Positions 26,701-38,293 of a DNA stretch of 63,301 nucleotides are shown one piece after another. The DNA is from Saccoglossus kowalevskii (taxonomy: Eukaryota; Hemichordata; Enteropneusta; Harrimaniidae). The notes beneath the pieces are model-generated. The model was not told where the DNA came from. It saw only the letters and a list, made by a program, of their open reading frames with translations, and ran no database searches. Every line of letters starts with the position of its first letter. The stretch's first letter is position 1. The stretch lies in contig NW_003140811.1 of assembly GCF_000003605.2 (NCBI RefSeq), positions 1,418,777-1,482,077 on the forward strand. Reading direction: 5' to 3'. The translations under genes were made by a program, and so were the position numbers.

Positions 26701-27177
26701 CAAATTCCAGCCATTCCACTAGTTATTCCCATAACAACAACAGACAGGCACACAGAGAAAATTTGGCATCAGAATTCCAGGTTTTCACCTCAAAACCAGG
26801 AAAGAGCACTTTGTTTTTGTTAAAATTTTAATCATTTCCTTTGTGGGGTAGGGTGGTGTGGAGTTAACTACCAATCTCTTCCAGAAGTTAAAGAAAATTA
26901 GAGGGTAATACCCCCGCCTCACCAATCAGGATGAGCCTAGGAAATCAACAGGAAACTGCATCTTGGCTTCATTCCAACTTTCAGTCACAGTTAATTTTAA
27001 ACTGCCATGACTGGTCACCGGTTACAACATTCTTAACCATTTGGGCTTATACTTGGGGTGTCTAAAAATATATCAGAGCACAGAGATCGCAACAACAATT
27101 TATGAGCGAAAATACTTTGTAGCAACACATAAATAACTGCACTGATGAGTGTCAAAGATTAATGTGCATGAGGAGAG

Positions 27178-27294
27178 ATGATGAAGATGATGAGAACGAT
27201 GAGGAAGAGGAGAACAATGAGGAATAGGAGAACGGTGAGGAAGAGGAGAACGATGAGGAAGAGGAGAACTATGAGGAAGAGGAGAAAGAATAGG
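27178..27294 (+). repeat. 18-bp purine-rich tandem repeat
   Basis: About five copies of GAGGAAGAGGAGAACGAT with substitutions (AAC AAT, AAC GGT, AAC TAT). The plus strand is almost pure purine, the VGLL4 transcript strand almost pure pyrimidine. One unit carries a TAG, and no conserved gene joins it. It could form triplex DNA or act as a pyrimidine tract in the pre-mRNA. Confidence 0.85.
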
Positions 27295-27995
27295 CTTGAA
27301 TTTAATTGTTAAAACGTTAAAAAAGCAATGAAGTGAGAATTAGTGGAAGGATAAAAAAACCATTGAAGAAACACAAACATCAGAAAGAAAAGTTTTGTTG
27401 TTCAATTCATCATTAAAGACAGATGAAAAATGATTTCAAAGACTGTCTATACAGTGAAGCAAAAACATTTGTTTATTTTAAAAATTGTAATTGACACAAA
27501 TGGACAACTGTAAAGTATGTTTAGATAGTATCTTTTGTGGTTAAACCAAAGAGTAATTGCTACAAGTACAAAGTCAGGGTCATTAAACAGTATTGATGGA
27601 CACATTCTTGATATCTATACAACAGAAATTGCCTGATGTCAAAGACTCATCAGCCAAAACTCATCTAAAATTAGTTGTTTATCCAGTGAAGTGACCCGAC
27701 ATAAGGACTGAATCCGATATCTTGTGTTTAATAAAAAAAATATGATCCTCGAATTGGTGCCCCTTGGTGCAAGTAAAAACAATTTCTGGCAGAACATACA
27801 ACACTTCATTTCATACAAACACTGATAAGCATGAACATACAGCAAACAATTTGAGTCGGTGTAGCGGTAGTTATTCTTGTATCACTAAATTTGACGGAAT
27901 ACTATTTTTTTTCATAATCCATGAGAATCGAAACAATTGAAAAATTAAGATATTATAAGAAACAAATTTAAAAAACAGTTGCTATGGCAATTTAC

Positions 27996-28062
27996 CTTCC
28001 ATTATATCAGTGTCCGATACCTGTCCTTCCACAAAAGCGCTTTGCTCGTCGAGTTTCACCAT
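27996..28062 (-). CDS. VGLL4: probable alternative first coding exon of VGLL4
   Basis: An ATG at 28062-28060 (A at -3, G at +4) opens 22 codons, reading MVKLDEQSAF then VEGQVSDTDIME. It ends G|GTAAAT, a phase-1 donor at 27995. Joined to exon 2 it gives MEG-EAALRS in frame. Vertebrate VGLL4 has a second amino-terminal form whose first exon ends in a Tyr-Glu-Gly and joins the same EAALR. From its inner Met that peptide is also 23 residues long. Identities beyond the shared E-G are few (M, L, Q), so homology is tentative. The frame stays open upstream to about 28251, and an in-frame ATG at 28116-28114 would add 18 residues. A TATA-like sequence lies at 28154-28146. The alternative is a chance frame with a chance donor. 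Confidence 0.5.
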
Positions 28063-28145
28063 ATTACATGTGTATCCGAGTGAATACTGTGCGATGCAAC
28101 GTAAAGAAAATTGCATATGTGGCCGGGTTGAAATGCACCGAATGG

Positions 28146-28154
28146 ATTTAAATA
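28146..28154 (-). promoter_or_regulatory. TATA-like element before the alternative first exon
   Basis: The minus strand reads TATTTAAAT here. A start some 25-30 bp downstream would fall near 28118-28124, which leaves a 5' UTR of about 60 nt before the ATG at 28062. The neighbourhood (28000-28260) is richer in CpG than the surrounding intron. AT-rich strings like this are common in this DNA, so support is weak. Confidence 0.3.
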
Positions 28155-29059
28155 CCAACCATGTTGCTAAAACGGGCAGAAGTGGGAGGAGCCACAGATA
28201 GAATTCATCCCTGAGAGCAAGCAACTGAGCTGGTCGAATCCATGGTGACAAGACGTGCCCTTTGACCTCTCCTAGTCTCTGAATGGTGATGTGCTTATTT
28301 CAGGTGGAATGCTGTGTATTCAAATTCCAAAGTCGGCAAATAGTCTAGTTTTTAAATGCAAGTATTAAACTCTCTCTAAAAATATGCAGCACAAGTTTAG
28401 TTAAGCAAAAGACAAATTGCAATGCTAACACTGCATTACATTGTGTTAGAGTAAAAAGACAAGGCAAAACTGCTGTGTGTTTTGGTGTACATTTCCTGAG
28501 CTATAAGCATACTTGTTTTAGGAAAATGAATTCCACTATGTTAGGAGTATATATTAGGAGCTTCTAGAGCAAACTTCGGAATCTATACCATTATGGGACG
28601 ATGGACAGTCTCTCTCGATACAGACACGCAAGCGTCTATATGCCCACCAGCACTGCAGCTCTAACATGCCACCATTCCCAAGAAAGCCATTAAAGAACAT
28701 TAACTTGTCAATTTTTTCAAGATTACAATCTCTTTAAGCATTCAGGTCAGCTGGAATCAAGTCTTTTTGTTACTCAGTATTGGAGAATACTATCAAACTA
28801 TTAAACTTTATTTCTGCAGCATTTATGAAGCTGAATATGTCCCACAAATTGAACCAAATTGGCAGAATAGTTTAAGAGATAGTGGACAAATAAGTTCAAT
28901 GTCAAAAGGGCCATGGTCCAATGGCTTCAAATATTAATAGTGAAAGCAAATTTCCATTAATGAAAGGATGGTGAAAAGAATGAAAACCAAATCAAAAAAT
29001 ATTCAAATGAGATTACAATTCTTGTAAATTAAAACTAAAATTAAAAATTATTTTTTGGC

Positions 29060-29640
29060 AATTTCCACTAAAAACAAGCCGGTAGGCTGGTTGGCGATCC
29101 ACTCCGCTCAAAAACAAGCACCATGTTTTTGGCTGTTTCCATGGTGTGACATAAACGCGAAGCTAACGTCGGTTTATAACTAATACGAAGTTCGCAAACA
29201 CCATTCAGTTTTTGGAAGTCACTTAGTTTATTACAAGGACCACAATCACTCTCCTAGTCGAGTGACTGTGCTAGGACGTATTCTGCTGTTACATTTATTA
29301 TTTCCAACCGTTTTGCGATAGCATTTTCTAGAATGAAGCGTTTCCTGTAAATGCTGGAAAGCGAAATAATAAAATAACGAGATGGTAAACAAGCTGGTCA
29401 AAAACAAGCAACATGTTTTTTGGCTGTTTCCATGGTGACATAAACGTGAAGCTGACGTCTGTTTATAACTAATACGAAGTTCGCAAACACCATTCAGTCT
29501 TTAGAAGTCACTTAGTTTAGTACTAGGACCACAGTTACTCTCTCCTAGTAGAGTGACTGTGCGATAGCATTTTTTAGAATGAAGCGTTTCCCGGAAATGC
29601 TGGAAAGCGAAATAATGAAATAACGAAATGGTAAATATTT
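29060..29640 (+). repeat. large direct duplication of about 330 bp
   Basis: Two adjacent copies, each starting near TCAAAAACAAGCAMCATGTT (29108 and 29399). They run through GGCTGTTTCCATGGTG, TTATAACTAATACGAAGTTC, GCAAACACCATTCAG, CACTTAGTTTA and a hairpin-like CTCCTAGTCGAGTGACTG, to GAATGAAGCGTTTCC and ATGCTGGAAAGCGAAATAAT. The second copy lacks about 50 bp between GTGACTGTGC and GATAGCATTTT. A short segment of the same TTTTTGGCTGTT type recurs at 30280 and 30560. Confidence 0.85.
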
Positions 29641-30104
29641 ACCTAAATTGCAGTGTGTTGACCTTCATAACAATATACTTCATAATGCAAAACACTAGTC
29701 ACAGTGAGTAATTTAAATATACGACTCCTAATCGAAAAATATGACCACAGTCCAGAATTTCAGACGGATATTAAGCAACCTAAGAGCATATCAGAAGCAT
29801 TTACTCTAAAATATAAAAAAAGAACTGCAGTCAAAAGTCAAGAATGCCAGCAAATAAAGGACTCTGTCCCACAATCCTTTGTGCGCGTTATTACGGACAC
29901 GCGCAAAAAACTGTACCACGCTTGTCAAATCTGGGTCAAATATACAGTACGCTACTATCTTGCCACAGATTGTTTAGTAGTGGAGTGTTCGGTGACCATT
30001 GAATTAGCCCGTGATTCATATTTTATGTGTATTAATTTATTCATCAATTTTCGTGACTGACAGTACTGCCCAAATTTTAGTCAAAAAACGCAACTGGTGA
30101 AACA

Positions 30105-30154
30105 NNNNNNNNNNNNNNNNNNNNNNNNNNNNNNNNNNNNNNNNNNNNNNNNNN
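30105..30154. other. assembly gap (50 N)
   Basis: Exactly fifty undetermined bases. It lies in intron 1 between the duplicated block ending near 29640 and the repeat at 30240-30680. The gap size may be nominal. Confidence 0.98.
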
Positions 30155-30239
30155 ACTGCGAACTCGGCAAATTTGGTTGCACAACTTCCCTTTATCATAT
30201 ACACCCAGCGACACCGATGCCAGCTGACTGTGTACAAAA

Positions 30240-30770
30240 CTGGTAGGAGGTAATACATTTGGGGCGAAAGTATTCAAAAATCAGTTTTTGGATGTTGCAA
30301 TGGCAGTGGTGGGCCAGGATTTTTTTCCAATTAATGACGGCACGACCTACCTGTGAAGTATGAACAAAACCAGCCGAGCCGTTGCTGGTGAAAAGTTACC
30401 CCAACTTTGGGGTCAAATTTCTCGGTAATGAAAACAGATATCAAAAATTCAAATGGTAACTTTGTGCCCACACTCAAGCTGAGTAGAATGAGCTATGTTT
30501 GAAGTATTTTATCCCAAATTTGTAGGAGGAGATACATTTGGCGCGAAGCTATCCAAAAATCAGTTTTTTGGCTGTTGCTATGGCAACGGTGGGCCAAAAA
30601 AATTTTCCAGATTTTTCCTTATAACTAGGGTTAAGGTGTGACCTACCTGCCAAGTTTGAACGAAATCGGCCAAGCCAAAAAAATCACAGAAGAAATAATA
30701 CGTGAACACTGGAACACTGGAAATGTACACACACAGACAGACACACACACACACACACAAAACGACAAAA
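30240..30770 (+). repeat. two-unit dispersed repeat ending in a CA tract
   Basis: GTAGGAGGTAATACATTTGG at 30243 and GTAGGAGGAGATACATTTGG at 30523 start two units. Each continues with ATCAGTTTTTGG, GTTGCWATGGCA, GTGGGCCA, ACCTACCTG and a GAACRAAA-C-GCC-AGCC block. The second ends in an (AC)n run at about 30729-30759. The pattern is typical of a short interspersed element family with a simple-repeat tail. No coding capacity. Confidence 0.65.
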
Positions 30771-33464
30771 GTGATTATAAGGGCAATCCTAGCGGAGCGG
30801 ATCGCCAATATTACAATTTATAGATTAACCCCCCCACCCCCCAAATAAAAACAAGCTGAAAACTGATTAATACTTTACTTTTATACGTCACTGGATTTCA
30901 ATTTTCTCATGTAAACAATAGACTTGGACCACTCATTAATTATGTATGCAAAGCCACAGGGGGCGATGTTCAGATTTCATAATACATGGCAATAGTTGGG
31001 AAACAGTGTGGCACACATACAGAAGGATCATATTTTAGAATTCACAAACGTGTCACTTTCGTTGATTGCTTCACTTTGCAACTCATAACTGAAGCCCACG
31101 GCAATTCTGTATTATATTTAGAGTCAGAAAATATAGATTAATTGTTTATAAATGAAATTTATTTGTTTTTGATTAAGTACGATGAAGCATACATCTCGGA
31201 TTCCACTTCCACTATGTTACAAGCCCTTATGGGCAGATCTGCCTATTTTAAAGTTTAGTGCCTGTAATTTCACACAGTGTGATTAAATGCAGTGTAAAAC
31301 TAGTCATAGTTTTTATCATAGTCCCCATTTGTACTTAACTGACAAAAGCATGCCTGAGAAATGCTTAAGACACATCAAAATAAAATCAACATGGCCACCA
31401 GTCAGCCATTTTGAATCCAATAATATGTTTTATGGTGAAAAATGTTTATTTAATAGTTAAATTTCATCAAAACCGCAATTAATTATGTTTTGTCCTAAGA
31501 AATCAGTGCAAGTGTCTGAAAAATAGGATTTGAAATAAACAAAAATGATGAACAGTCATTTTTAATAAAACTGCAAAAAAATACATCAGTAACCCAACAT
31601 GATAGATAGATTTCAGTGCCAAGTTCGAATGTTTGATGACAAGAACTGGTGCCAATTGCTGTTACAGGTCACCAAAACAAAAAACAAATCACTGTTCACA
31701 TGAATAACATCATGACTTGTCATTGCACAAGCTTTTAACAAATCAGTCCAGACATGTTTAATAGTTTAAATAAATTTGAAATTCTTGAAAAGTCTAATTT
31801 TTGGCAATTTGGAAATTACTTTGGTAAAAAAATAATTTGTGACAGAATTTATTTTACAACACAATATTTGCCCGAGAAAAACTACGGTATTTGACGAGTT
31901 AAAAACATATAGCCATCACGACAGACACACACACATATATATATACATGTATAATGGAATACAGAACTAGCCTACACTCTACAAAAACAATCATTAAAGT
32001 TCCAAAGTTTACATAGATTTAATGCAGTATAACACAAGAACACAAAGAATCTTTTGTCCAGAGGGTTAATAAATTCTGACCTGCATGCCAAATAAATCAA
32101 AATGCCTTGGGCTATAGATACTTTAGTTAATCTCAACAGTGTGTTCTCGGTACATTTCTTCACAGGTTGCAATGATCACACAGATATCCACCACTCTGGG
32201 ATGAAACAAGGAGAATCATGGGATAGATACAGGAAGAGCAACCCACATTGGTCGTCTTTTAACAGTATTCATTTCTTCAGAGAGTTGCCGAGAGTTACCA
32301 GGGCCAATATTAGTCAGCGATGTTAAAATAACAAAAACGAACCCCTGATGGGTTTTCTAGCTGGTAATGTTATCCATTTAATGTCAATCACCACTTTTTT
32401 TTCTCCTCCAAAATCATGGTATAATATTATTCACAATGTACGTGGTTTTTGATAATATCTTGTTAAATTTTGGGACATAATTTCCCATTGCCTACACATC
32501 TTGATTAACATTAACGAGGAAATATCAATAAAATTTAATTTTAAATTTAATTTTAAATACTTGAAGGGTACAGATCTCGCACATAAAGGTAGGGAGGGGG
32601 TAGTACAGGGAAAGTAAGCACTCGGGGGGAAAACTACACACTAGCGGATACTGTCAATGGAACAAGTCTTCTGGCAAGATTAATTCCATTCCTGCTGGTA
32701 ATATGGTAAACATCTTGCGTACTTTCTGTCAAATAAAGCAGCAAGTCAATAAATATACACAACTAGTCAAATTGCCCACAGTATTCAAAGCAACTTGTAA
32801 CATTTATTGCTACTGACACAGGTGCCCGTATCAATAACAGTTAGAAAATCAGAAATGCAAAATTAGAAACGTGTATTGGAGATACTGATCTTTACCAACC
32901 ACTATTGAATAGATACTAAACAGACTGTTTTGAATAAACATAGATCATATTGCCCTCTACTTAAATAACATCAACAATAATGGGGAATTGCTTTAATACA
33001 TACATAAGAAAAAAACTACAAACAATTTATTGAATAAATTAATAAAATCTTGCATATGGCTGGAAATATTTCATCTGGTATAAAATCCAAATATAAACCA
33101 AGCTAAAGCAATAAGTGAACTTATAACGTGCATGCTTACACATCTTAAACTGGTATTCCTGATAAAATTGGAAGTTAATTGAAAGATGATACGGTATAGA
33201 CTATACCAGTAATGAACTTGTCTACAAGTCCAAGTGGTTTTAAAATAAGCAATGTAATCAGAGATGGGTGCTAAGCTAGAGCCAACTATGCAGAGAGTTT
33301 GATTATTGGTAATTTGATGAAAAGTTGCATCCTATGACAATACTAGTATTCTTGCTGATGGATCTTGTAAACATGAAAACCTCAAAGCTTTCTATGGCAT
33401 CTATGGCATGTAATTCAATGCAAGGGTGAATTGACTTGCCTCAGCTGGCAGACTAGACTAGACT

Positions 33465-33508
33465 GTCCTGCCCAGCCCTGTCCTGTCCTGTCCTGTTCTG
33501 TCCTGTCT
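33465..33508. repeat. (CCTGT)n microsatellite
   Basis: CTGTCCTGCCCAGCCCTG followed by five near-perfect CCTGT units with one T substitution (CTGTTCTGTC). Confidence 0.85.
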
Positions 33509-34320
33509 TTGAGGTGAATGATTCGTGATGATAAAGAGTATTTGGGAGGGCGGATTTCTAAGAATTTAGATCTCAACACAACTTTGCTTGATTTGACACT
33601 GACAATCCATGTGCAATCAGAAATTCTTTAGCCATTTTGCTAATGAACTGGTTTCATCCTTATCAACTATGGTTGCTAAGCGACATTGGTACAAATGATG
33701 CTGCTCCTGCCTAATATCATCAGAACATAAACCCAGGACCATCCCTCCTGATAAGGGGGATACTGGAACAGCGCCCCCACAGCTCACAAATGTGGCTCAC
33801 AAATGTTACTGAATTCAGACAAAAAATTGCAAGAGACTATGGCTTTTCAAACAATTCCAGGTTGCCTAAAGAAAAATGTCAAGATAAAAGAAATCTGTGT
33901 TTATAAAAATATAGGGGTGATGGAGACAGCCTTTTTTTAATTACCAATCTAGAGAAATGGTGAAGTGCTCTATAATTGTCTGTTTACCTAACACCAATAT
34001 CTGATAATTTGCAGAAGTCGCACACAGCTGAAAATGATATGACCTTTTCACACCCAAAAAATACTGTTTTTTTTACTTAATATTTAACAGACTTCAACTT
34101 GAAAACGAAAACATGACAAACACATGCAAGATTTTATAGTTCACTCTGAGGACATGACTGGCAAAGGAAATTGAGATAACGGGACAAAATTTTTAATCGA
34201 AATCAAAATAAATTAAAACTGCAAAGTAGCTTTTTCTGAGTCCAAGTTTGAAGGTCGAGAGTAGAATGTCTTAATATGTACCCAATGATGTGCATTTTAT
34301 TTTTTACGGAAGATGTTTTG

Positions 34321-34835
34321 GAAGTGAAGTATGGGGCAGTACCACAACCGGAAGTGAATTGTGGGTCAGTAGCACTACCGGAAGTGAATTTTGGGCCAGT
34401 AGCACTACCGGAAGTGAATTGTGGGCCAGTAGCACTACCGGAAGTGAATTGTGGGCCAGTAGCACTACCGGAAGTGAATTTTGGGCCAGTAGCACTACCG
34501 GAAGTGAATTGTGGGCCAGTAGCACTACCGGAAGTGAATTTTGGGCCAGTAGCACTACCGGAAGTGAATTGTGGGCCAGTAGCACTACCGGAAGCACAGT
34601 GTGGAACAGTACCACTACTGGAAGTGAATTGTGGGCCAGTAGCACTACCGGAAGCACAGTGTGGAACAGTACCACTACTGGAAGTGAATTTTGGGCCAGT
34701 ACCACTACCGGAAGCACAGTGTGGAACAGTACCACTACTGGAAGTGAATTGTGGGCCAGTAGCACTACCGGAAGTGAATTGTGGGCCAGTAGCACTACCG
34801 GAAGCACAGTGTGGAACAGTACCACTACCGGAAGT
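34321..34835. repeat. 30-bp minisatellite, 17 units, with ETS-type sites at the unit joins
   Basis: Units of 30 bp begin at 34321, 34351 and so on. Type A is GAAGTGAATTGTGGGCCAGT then AGCACTACCG, with a G/T change at position 11. Type B is GAAGCACAGTGTGGAACAGT then ACCACTACTG (units 10, 12, 14, 17). Unit 1 is diverged and unit 18 is cut short. Ten unit joins read ACCGGAAGTG, a full ETS-family consensus, for example at 34347-34356 and every 30 bp to 34557. Because 30 is divisible by three and the unit lacks stops in several frames, four long frames run through it on both strands. They are a by-product, not genes. Confidence 0.93.
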
Positions 34836-36769
34836 GATCCCATTTATATAAATTGTTACATTTATCAATTGCATTTCCTTGAACTATTGTGAGACAATCA
34901 TGAAAAAAAAAAACTGGGACAATTGAATATATTGACCACAGAGAAATGTCTCATGTTTGATGAGAACACTGGTACAGACAAACAAATGGGTTGAAGTCAC
35001 AGTAAATACAGTTAATAGACAACACAAAACTGTGTGATTAAAATGAAACCATAACTTTAGACAAACGAAGCAACTAGGATAAGTGACTATTTTGATGGGA
35101 ATTTTAAAAGCTTTTTCAGCTTTACAGACAAATCAAGTTAAATGAATGGTTATTACATTAGAAGGCAATAAAACAAATGAAGCCATTAAATAGATACAAT
35201 CAAGATTATAGCGCAGATATTTGAAAAGCCTCTTCAAACTTAGACTGATTGCGGTAATTCTACTTTGGGGTGAAAAGTTGATTCCGGTGAGTGAACCACT
35301 CTCTTGAAATGGTTTTCTGCTTGATTTAGAGGATGGAAAATTCATACGTCTCACACAAAGTGAAAACAACAAACGTTGCAAGAATTTCAATATCCAAGGT
35401 ATTGAAAGTCATGATTTATAAAAAATCTAAATCTGAACAAATATTTTTTTTTTCAGAACATTTGAACTGTGAACATTTCTCCAAGAGTATAAATTGACTC
35501 CAAGACTATCGCAACATTTAATTCTGTCCCATCAGGCAGCAAGAATTTTTTTTTTGAAGCAAAAAAAGATTAATGACTGGAAATTTATTTACCGCATAGT
35601 TTGGTTGATCTCTTTTAGTCGGTGTGAAAGATAATCCCGGCCTGTGTTATGTACGTAATTTCAACTATGATACACTTTGTAACACTGTACGTCTTTTCAC
35701 TGTGGGTAGTCACTTATACCGCCAAAATAAAGAGATTCTTTTCCCGTCCATCTTCTTCAAGACACGAAAATAGTTCTCCACTGTTTTTAGTTTTCATTCG
35801 CAGTTTGCATTTATTTTATAATGAAGCCACAGTTTAAAATTATTGATTTAAAGAAATATAGCTGTGCAGATGAGCACTGAGCACAGCTTGGAAATTTTAA
35901 ACTTCGAAGGAATGCTTGTTATAATTATATAAATAGTTGAAGCAATGAAAACTGACTTAAGGATTTGTTGTCGCTACTGAGAAAATATATGCAACTGGAA
36001 GCCTAAGGCATCACCTTTAGATAACAATGGCTTCGCATATATGTACACCAAGAATTATATGGGTAGCTGTATTATTATTCGTGGCTGGCTGCTGTAAACG
36101 GAACTATGTCAAATGAATAAATATTGAGAGGTTCCAAGAGTGGAAAACATGTATCCAATAATTTTTTTATAAACAGATAAATCACTGCATTGTCCACCAT
36201 AGGGGTGGAAGAGCGTTTCAAACATGCCAACCTTTAAACTGCAGCACCACATTTTAGTGAATAAACTATAGGAGCTGATGGGGGGAATTAACACAGTACA
36301 CATAAATCTGGCTAAAAATACCCCCAATTGGAATTTTTACAGGATCCATATTGTCTGTATCAAAATGGCTTGCATCAATCAGCGCTATGCAATTGCCGCC
36401 TGGATTTTTAATGACTAGCAAAAACAAATCTCCTTTGAACTCAATACCATTCCTGGCATAAGTGAAGTCACCCTGGTAACTGGTCTCCATGGAGGGTTGT
36501 CATGCCGACCCAACATCATCGCTCAGGGGACATCTAAGGTCATGGTATTTTCCTTGATGATTTCTAAATTGAATAGAGGGGGGTTTTCCTGGCTCAATGG
36601 TGTCCAAAATTAGAATCTGAGAAGATATTCAATAAGTAGTCTTTTTCGTGATATAATTCCACAACACACATGGCTCAAATTTGAGCTGCCCAAACACCTC
36701 CCCCCTCCCATCTGCTTCATTTTAAGGTGAAAAAGAAAGAAAGATTTATGTGACATTACAATGTAATGC

Positions 36770-36885
36770 AGCGCTACATAGCACAGTACTACGACAACAC
36801 AATGTGGTGCTGCAACACGATGCAATGCTACGACACAATACAGTGAAATGACAACACAATGCCATGCCACATTATGTAACACCAT
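36770..36885. repeat. cryptic simple-sequence region
   Basis: Degenerate repetition of ACACAATG/GCAATGCTACGACAC-type words (for example GACAACACAATGTGGTGC and GACAACACAATGCCATGCC) over about 115 bp. It may be a decayed minisatellite. Confidence 0.5.
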
Positions 36886-37307
36886 GGAACAGAAAAAATT
36901 AAACATGGTACAATTAATAACTTTTTTGGTGTATAAAAGTCATAAGTTTTCTGGTTAAGATTCATCATTAAAATGAAATTTCTGGGAAATTAAAAAGATT
37001 CAATAGCGTAAAAATATTATTTTCAGAATTCTATTTTTAAATTTCATATTCTCACCAAAGGATAATGCTCAAACACTTTATTCTCTGTAATTTGATCACC
37101 TTTATTTTAAACACCCAGCATTAGACTGCTCAATAGGAATGGCGTAATAATAGCTTAACAAGCGCTGTGAATGACCCCTATATGTCACACATCCTGGTAC
37201 TTTCTGGGGTTGCACACAACAAATTGAATAAAAATAACAATCTAACAGACTCAAAACAGAAAACATTCAAATTATAACACACGCAAATTAAATAAGCAGA
37301 ATATATT

Positions 37308-37620
37308 AAATTATTATACATCTGTCACCATAATATTATAAGTTACAGCGTGCTGTAATTTTACAGTATTGCACTGGGTATTTTCATCCTACCATATTAG
37401 GAAACGCAAATTCCAAATATGGAACGATTGCATGCATAAGCGTGTTCTAATAATAAAAAAAAAACATGGCTGCCCCCCAGGGTTTGATCAGACATCACAC
37501 AAAGAAGTTCGCTAAATCTGTTCTAAATGTTTTGGATTTCTGCATTCCCATGAGTACCGGTATTATGAGGATACTGTAAAGTATGCACTCAGACAGTACT
37601 AACCTCATATTCATAAACAA
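37308..37620 (+). repeat. family F copy 1
   Basis: Shares, on the opposite strand, a string of blocks with 45290-45560: TTATTATACATCTGTCACC, CAAATTCCAAATATGGAA, AACATGGCTGCC, AGGGTTTGA, GTTCTAAA, GGATTTCTGCATTCCCATGA. It ends in GAGGATACTGTAAAGTATGC, equivalent to one arm of the foldback at 45145. Confidence 0.65.
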
Positions 37621-37782
37621 CAGAAGAGACTTGTCTATTTTCATGGCAATAGGAAAACATAATTTACATATTAAAATAGGCAGACATAAAACTCCATAAG
37701 TTTATATTGATTATATAATACATGTGATCAAATCAAATCAAATCAAAAACAAAATGTACTTCATTGCAATGTGTGATAATGA

Positions 37783-38012
37783 TTAACCGTTTCACCACCA
37801 GTTCCCTCTTTTCATCACAAATTCACAAAATAGTTCTGTTTATAGTCAGCACTTTCCTTCAGAATATTGGGAGAAAAATAGCCAAATGTTTTGAATGAAA
37901 ACTGAAAATTGACTTCAATTTTGTCTGTTGGCTCCATAAGTATTGTTATTTCCAGAAACATTGAAGAATAAATAAAAAAAAGTGCTAGAAATTCTCGTGG
38001 TGAAAAGGTTAA
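37783..38012. mobile_element. MITE family D copy 1
   Basis: Left end TTAACCGTTTCACCACCAG, right end on the other strand TTAACCTTTTCACCACGAG: 17 of 19 positions match. Inside are CTTTCCTTCAGAATATTGGG, GAAAACTGAAAATTGACTTC and TTTTGTCTGTTGGCTCC, shared with 15265-15370 and 50083-50247. About 230 bp, noncoding. Confidence 0.7.
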
Positions 38013-38251
38013 ACAGAGAGGCAATCCTTGTAGGAAAGAATGAGGAATGGCTGAGGTGTGAAATACTTTAGATATCTAGACGATAAAACAATTATAAACA
38101 TGTGTAACAAATAAATTTAGTTGTCCCATTTCAATTTTTCCATGTTTTGTTTCAATTTTGTTCCCTCTTATTGCTTTTTTTTTTACTATTTTCTAAATGG
38201 ATGCAATAAATGTTGTATTCAATAATTTCCAATATTGTACCTCCATTTTAT

Positions 38252-38293
38252 AAGACCAGGATGTATGACCTCAAGACCAGGATGTATGACCTC
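38252..38293 (+). repeat. 21-bp tandem duplication
   Basis: AAGACCAGGATGTATGACCT plus C is repeated exactly at 38252 and 38273. A degenerate third and fourth (GAGGATATGCGATCT, CAGGATATGAGACCTC) follow to about 38340. Confidence 0.85.

Noticed and set aside
27178..27294. Glu-rich coding repeat
   Set aside because: A TAG interrupts the GAG GAA frame, the ends do not continue into a conserved frame, and no splice sites frame it.
34203..34892. Four long frames (179-223 codons) with repeated peptides
   Set aside because: All arise from one 30-bp stop-poor tandem unit, open on both strands at once, with no conserved domain.
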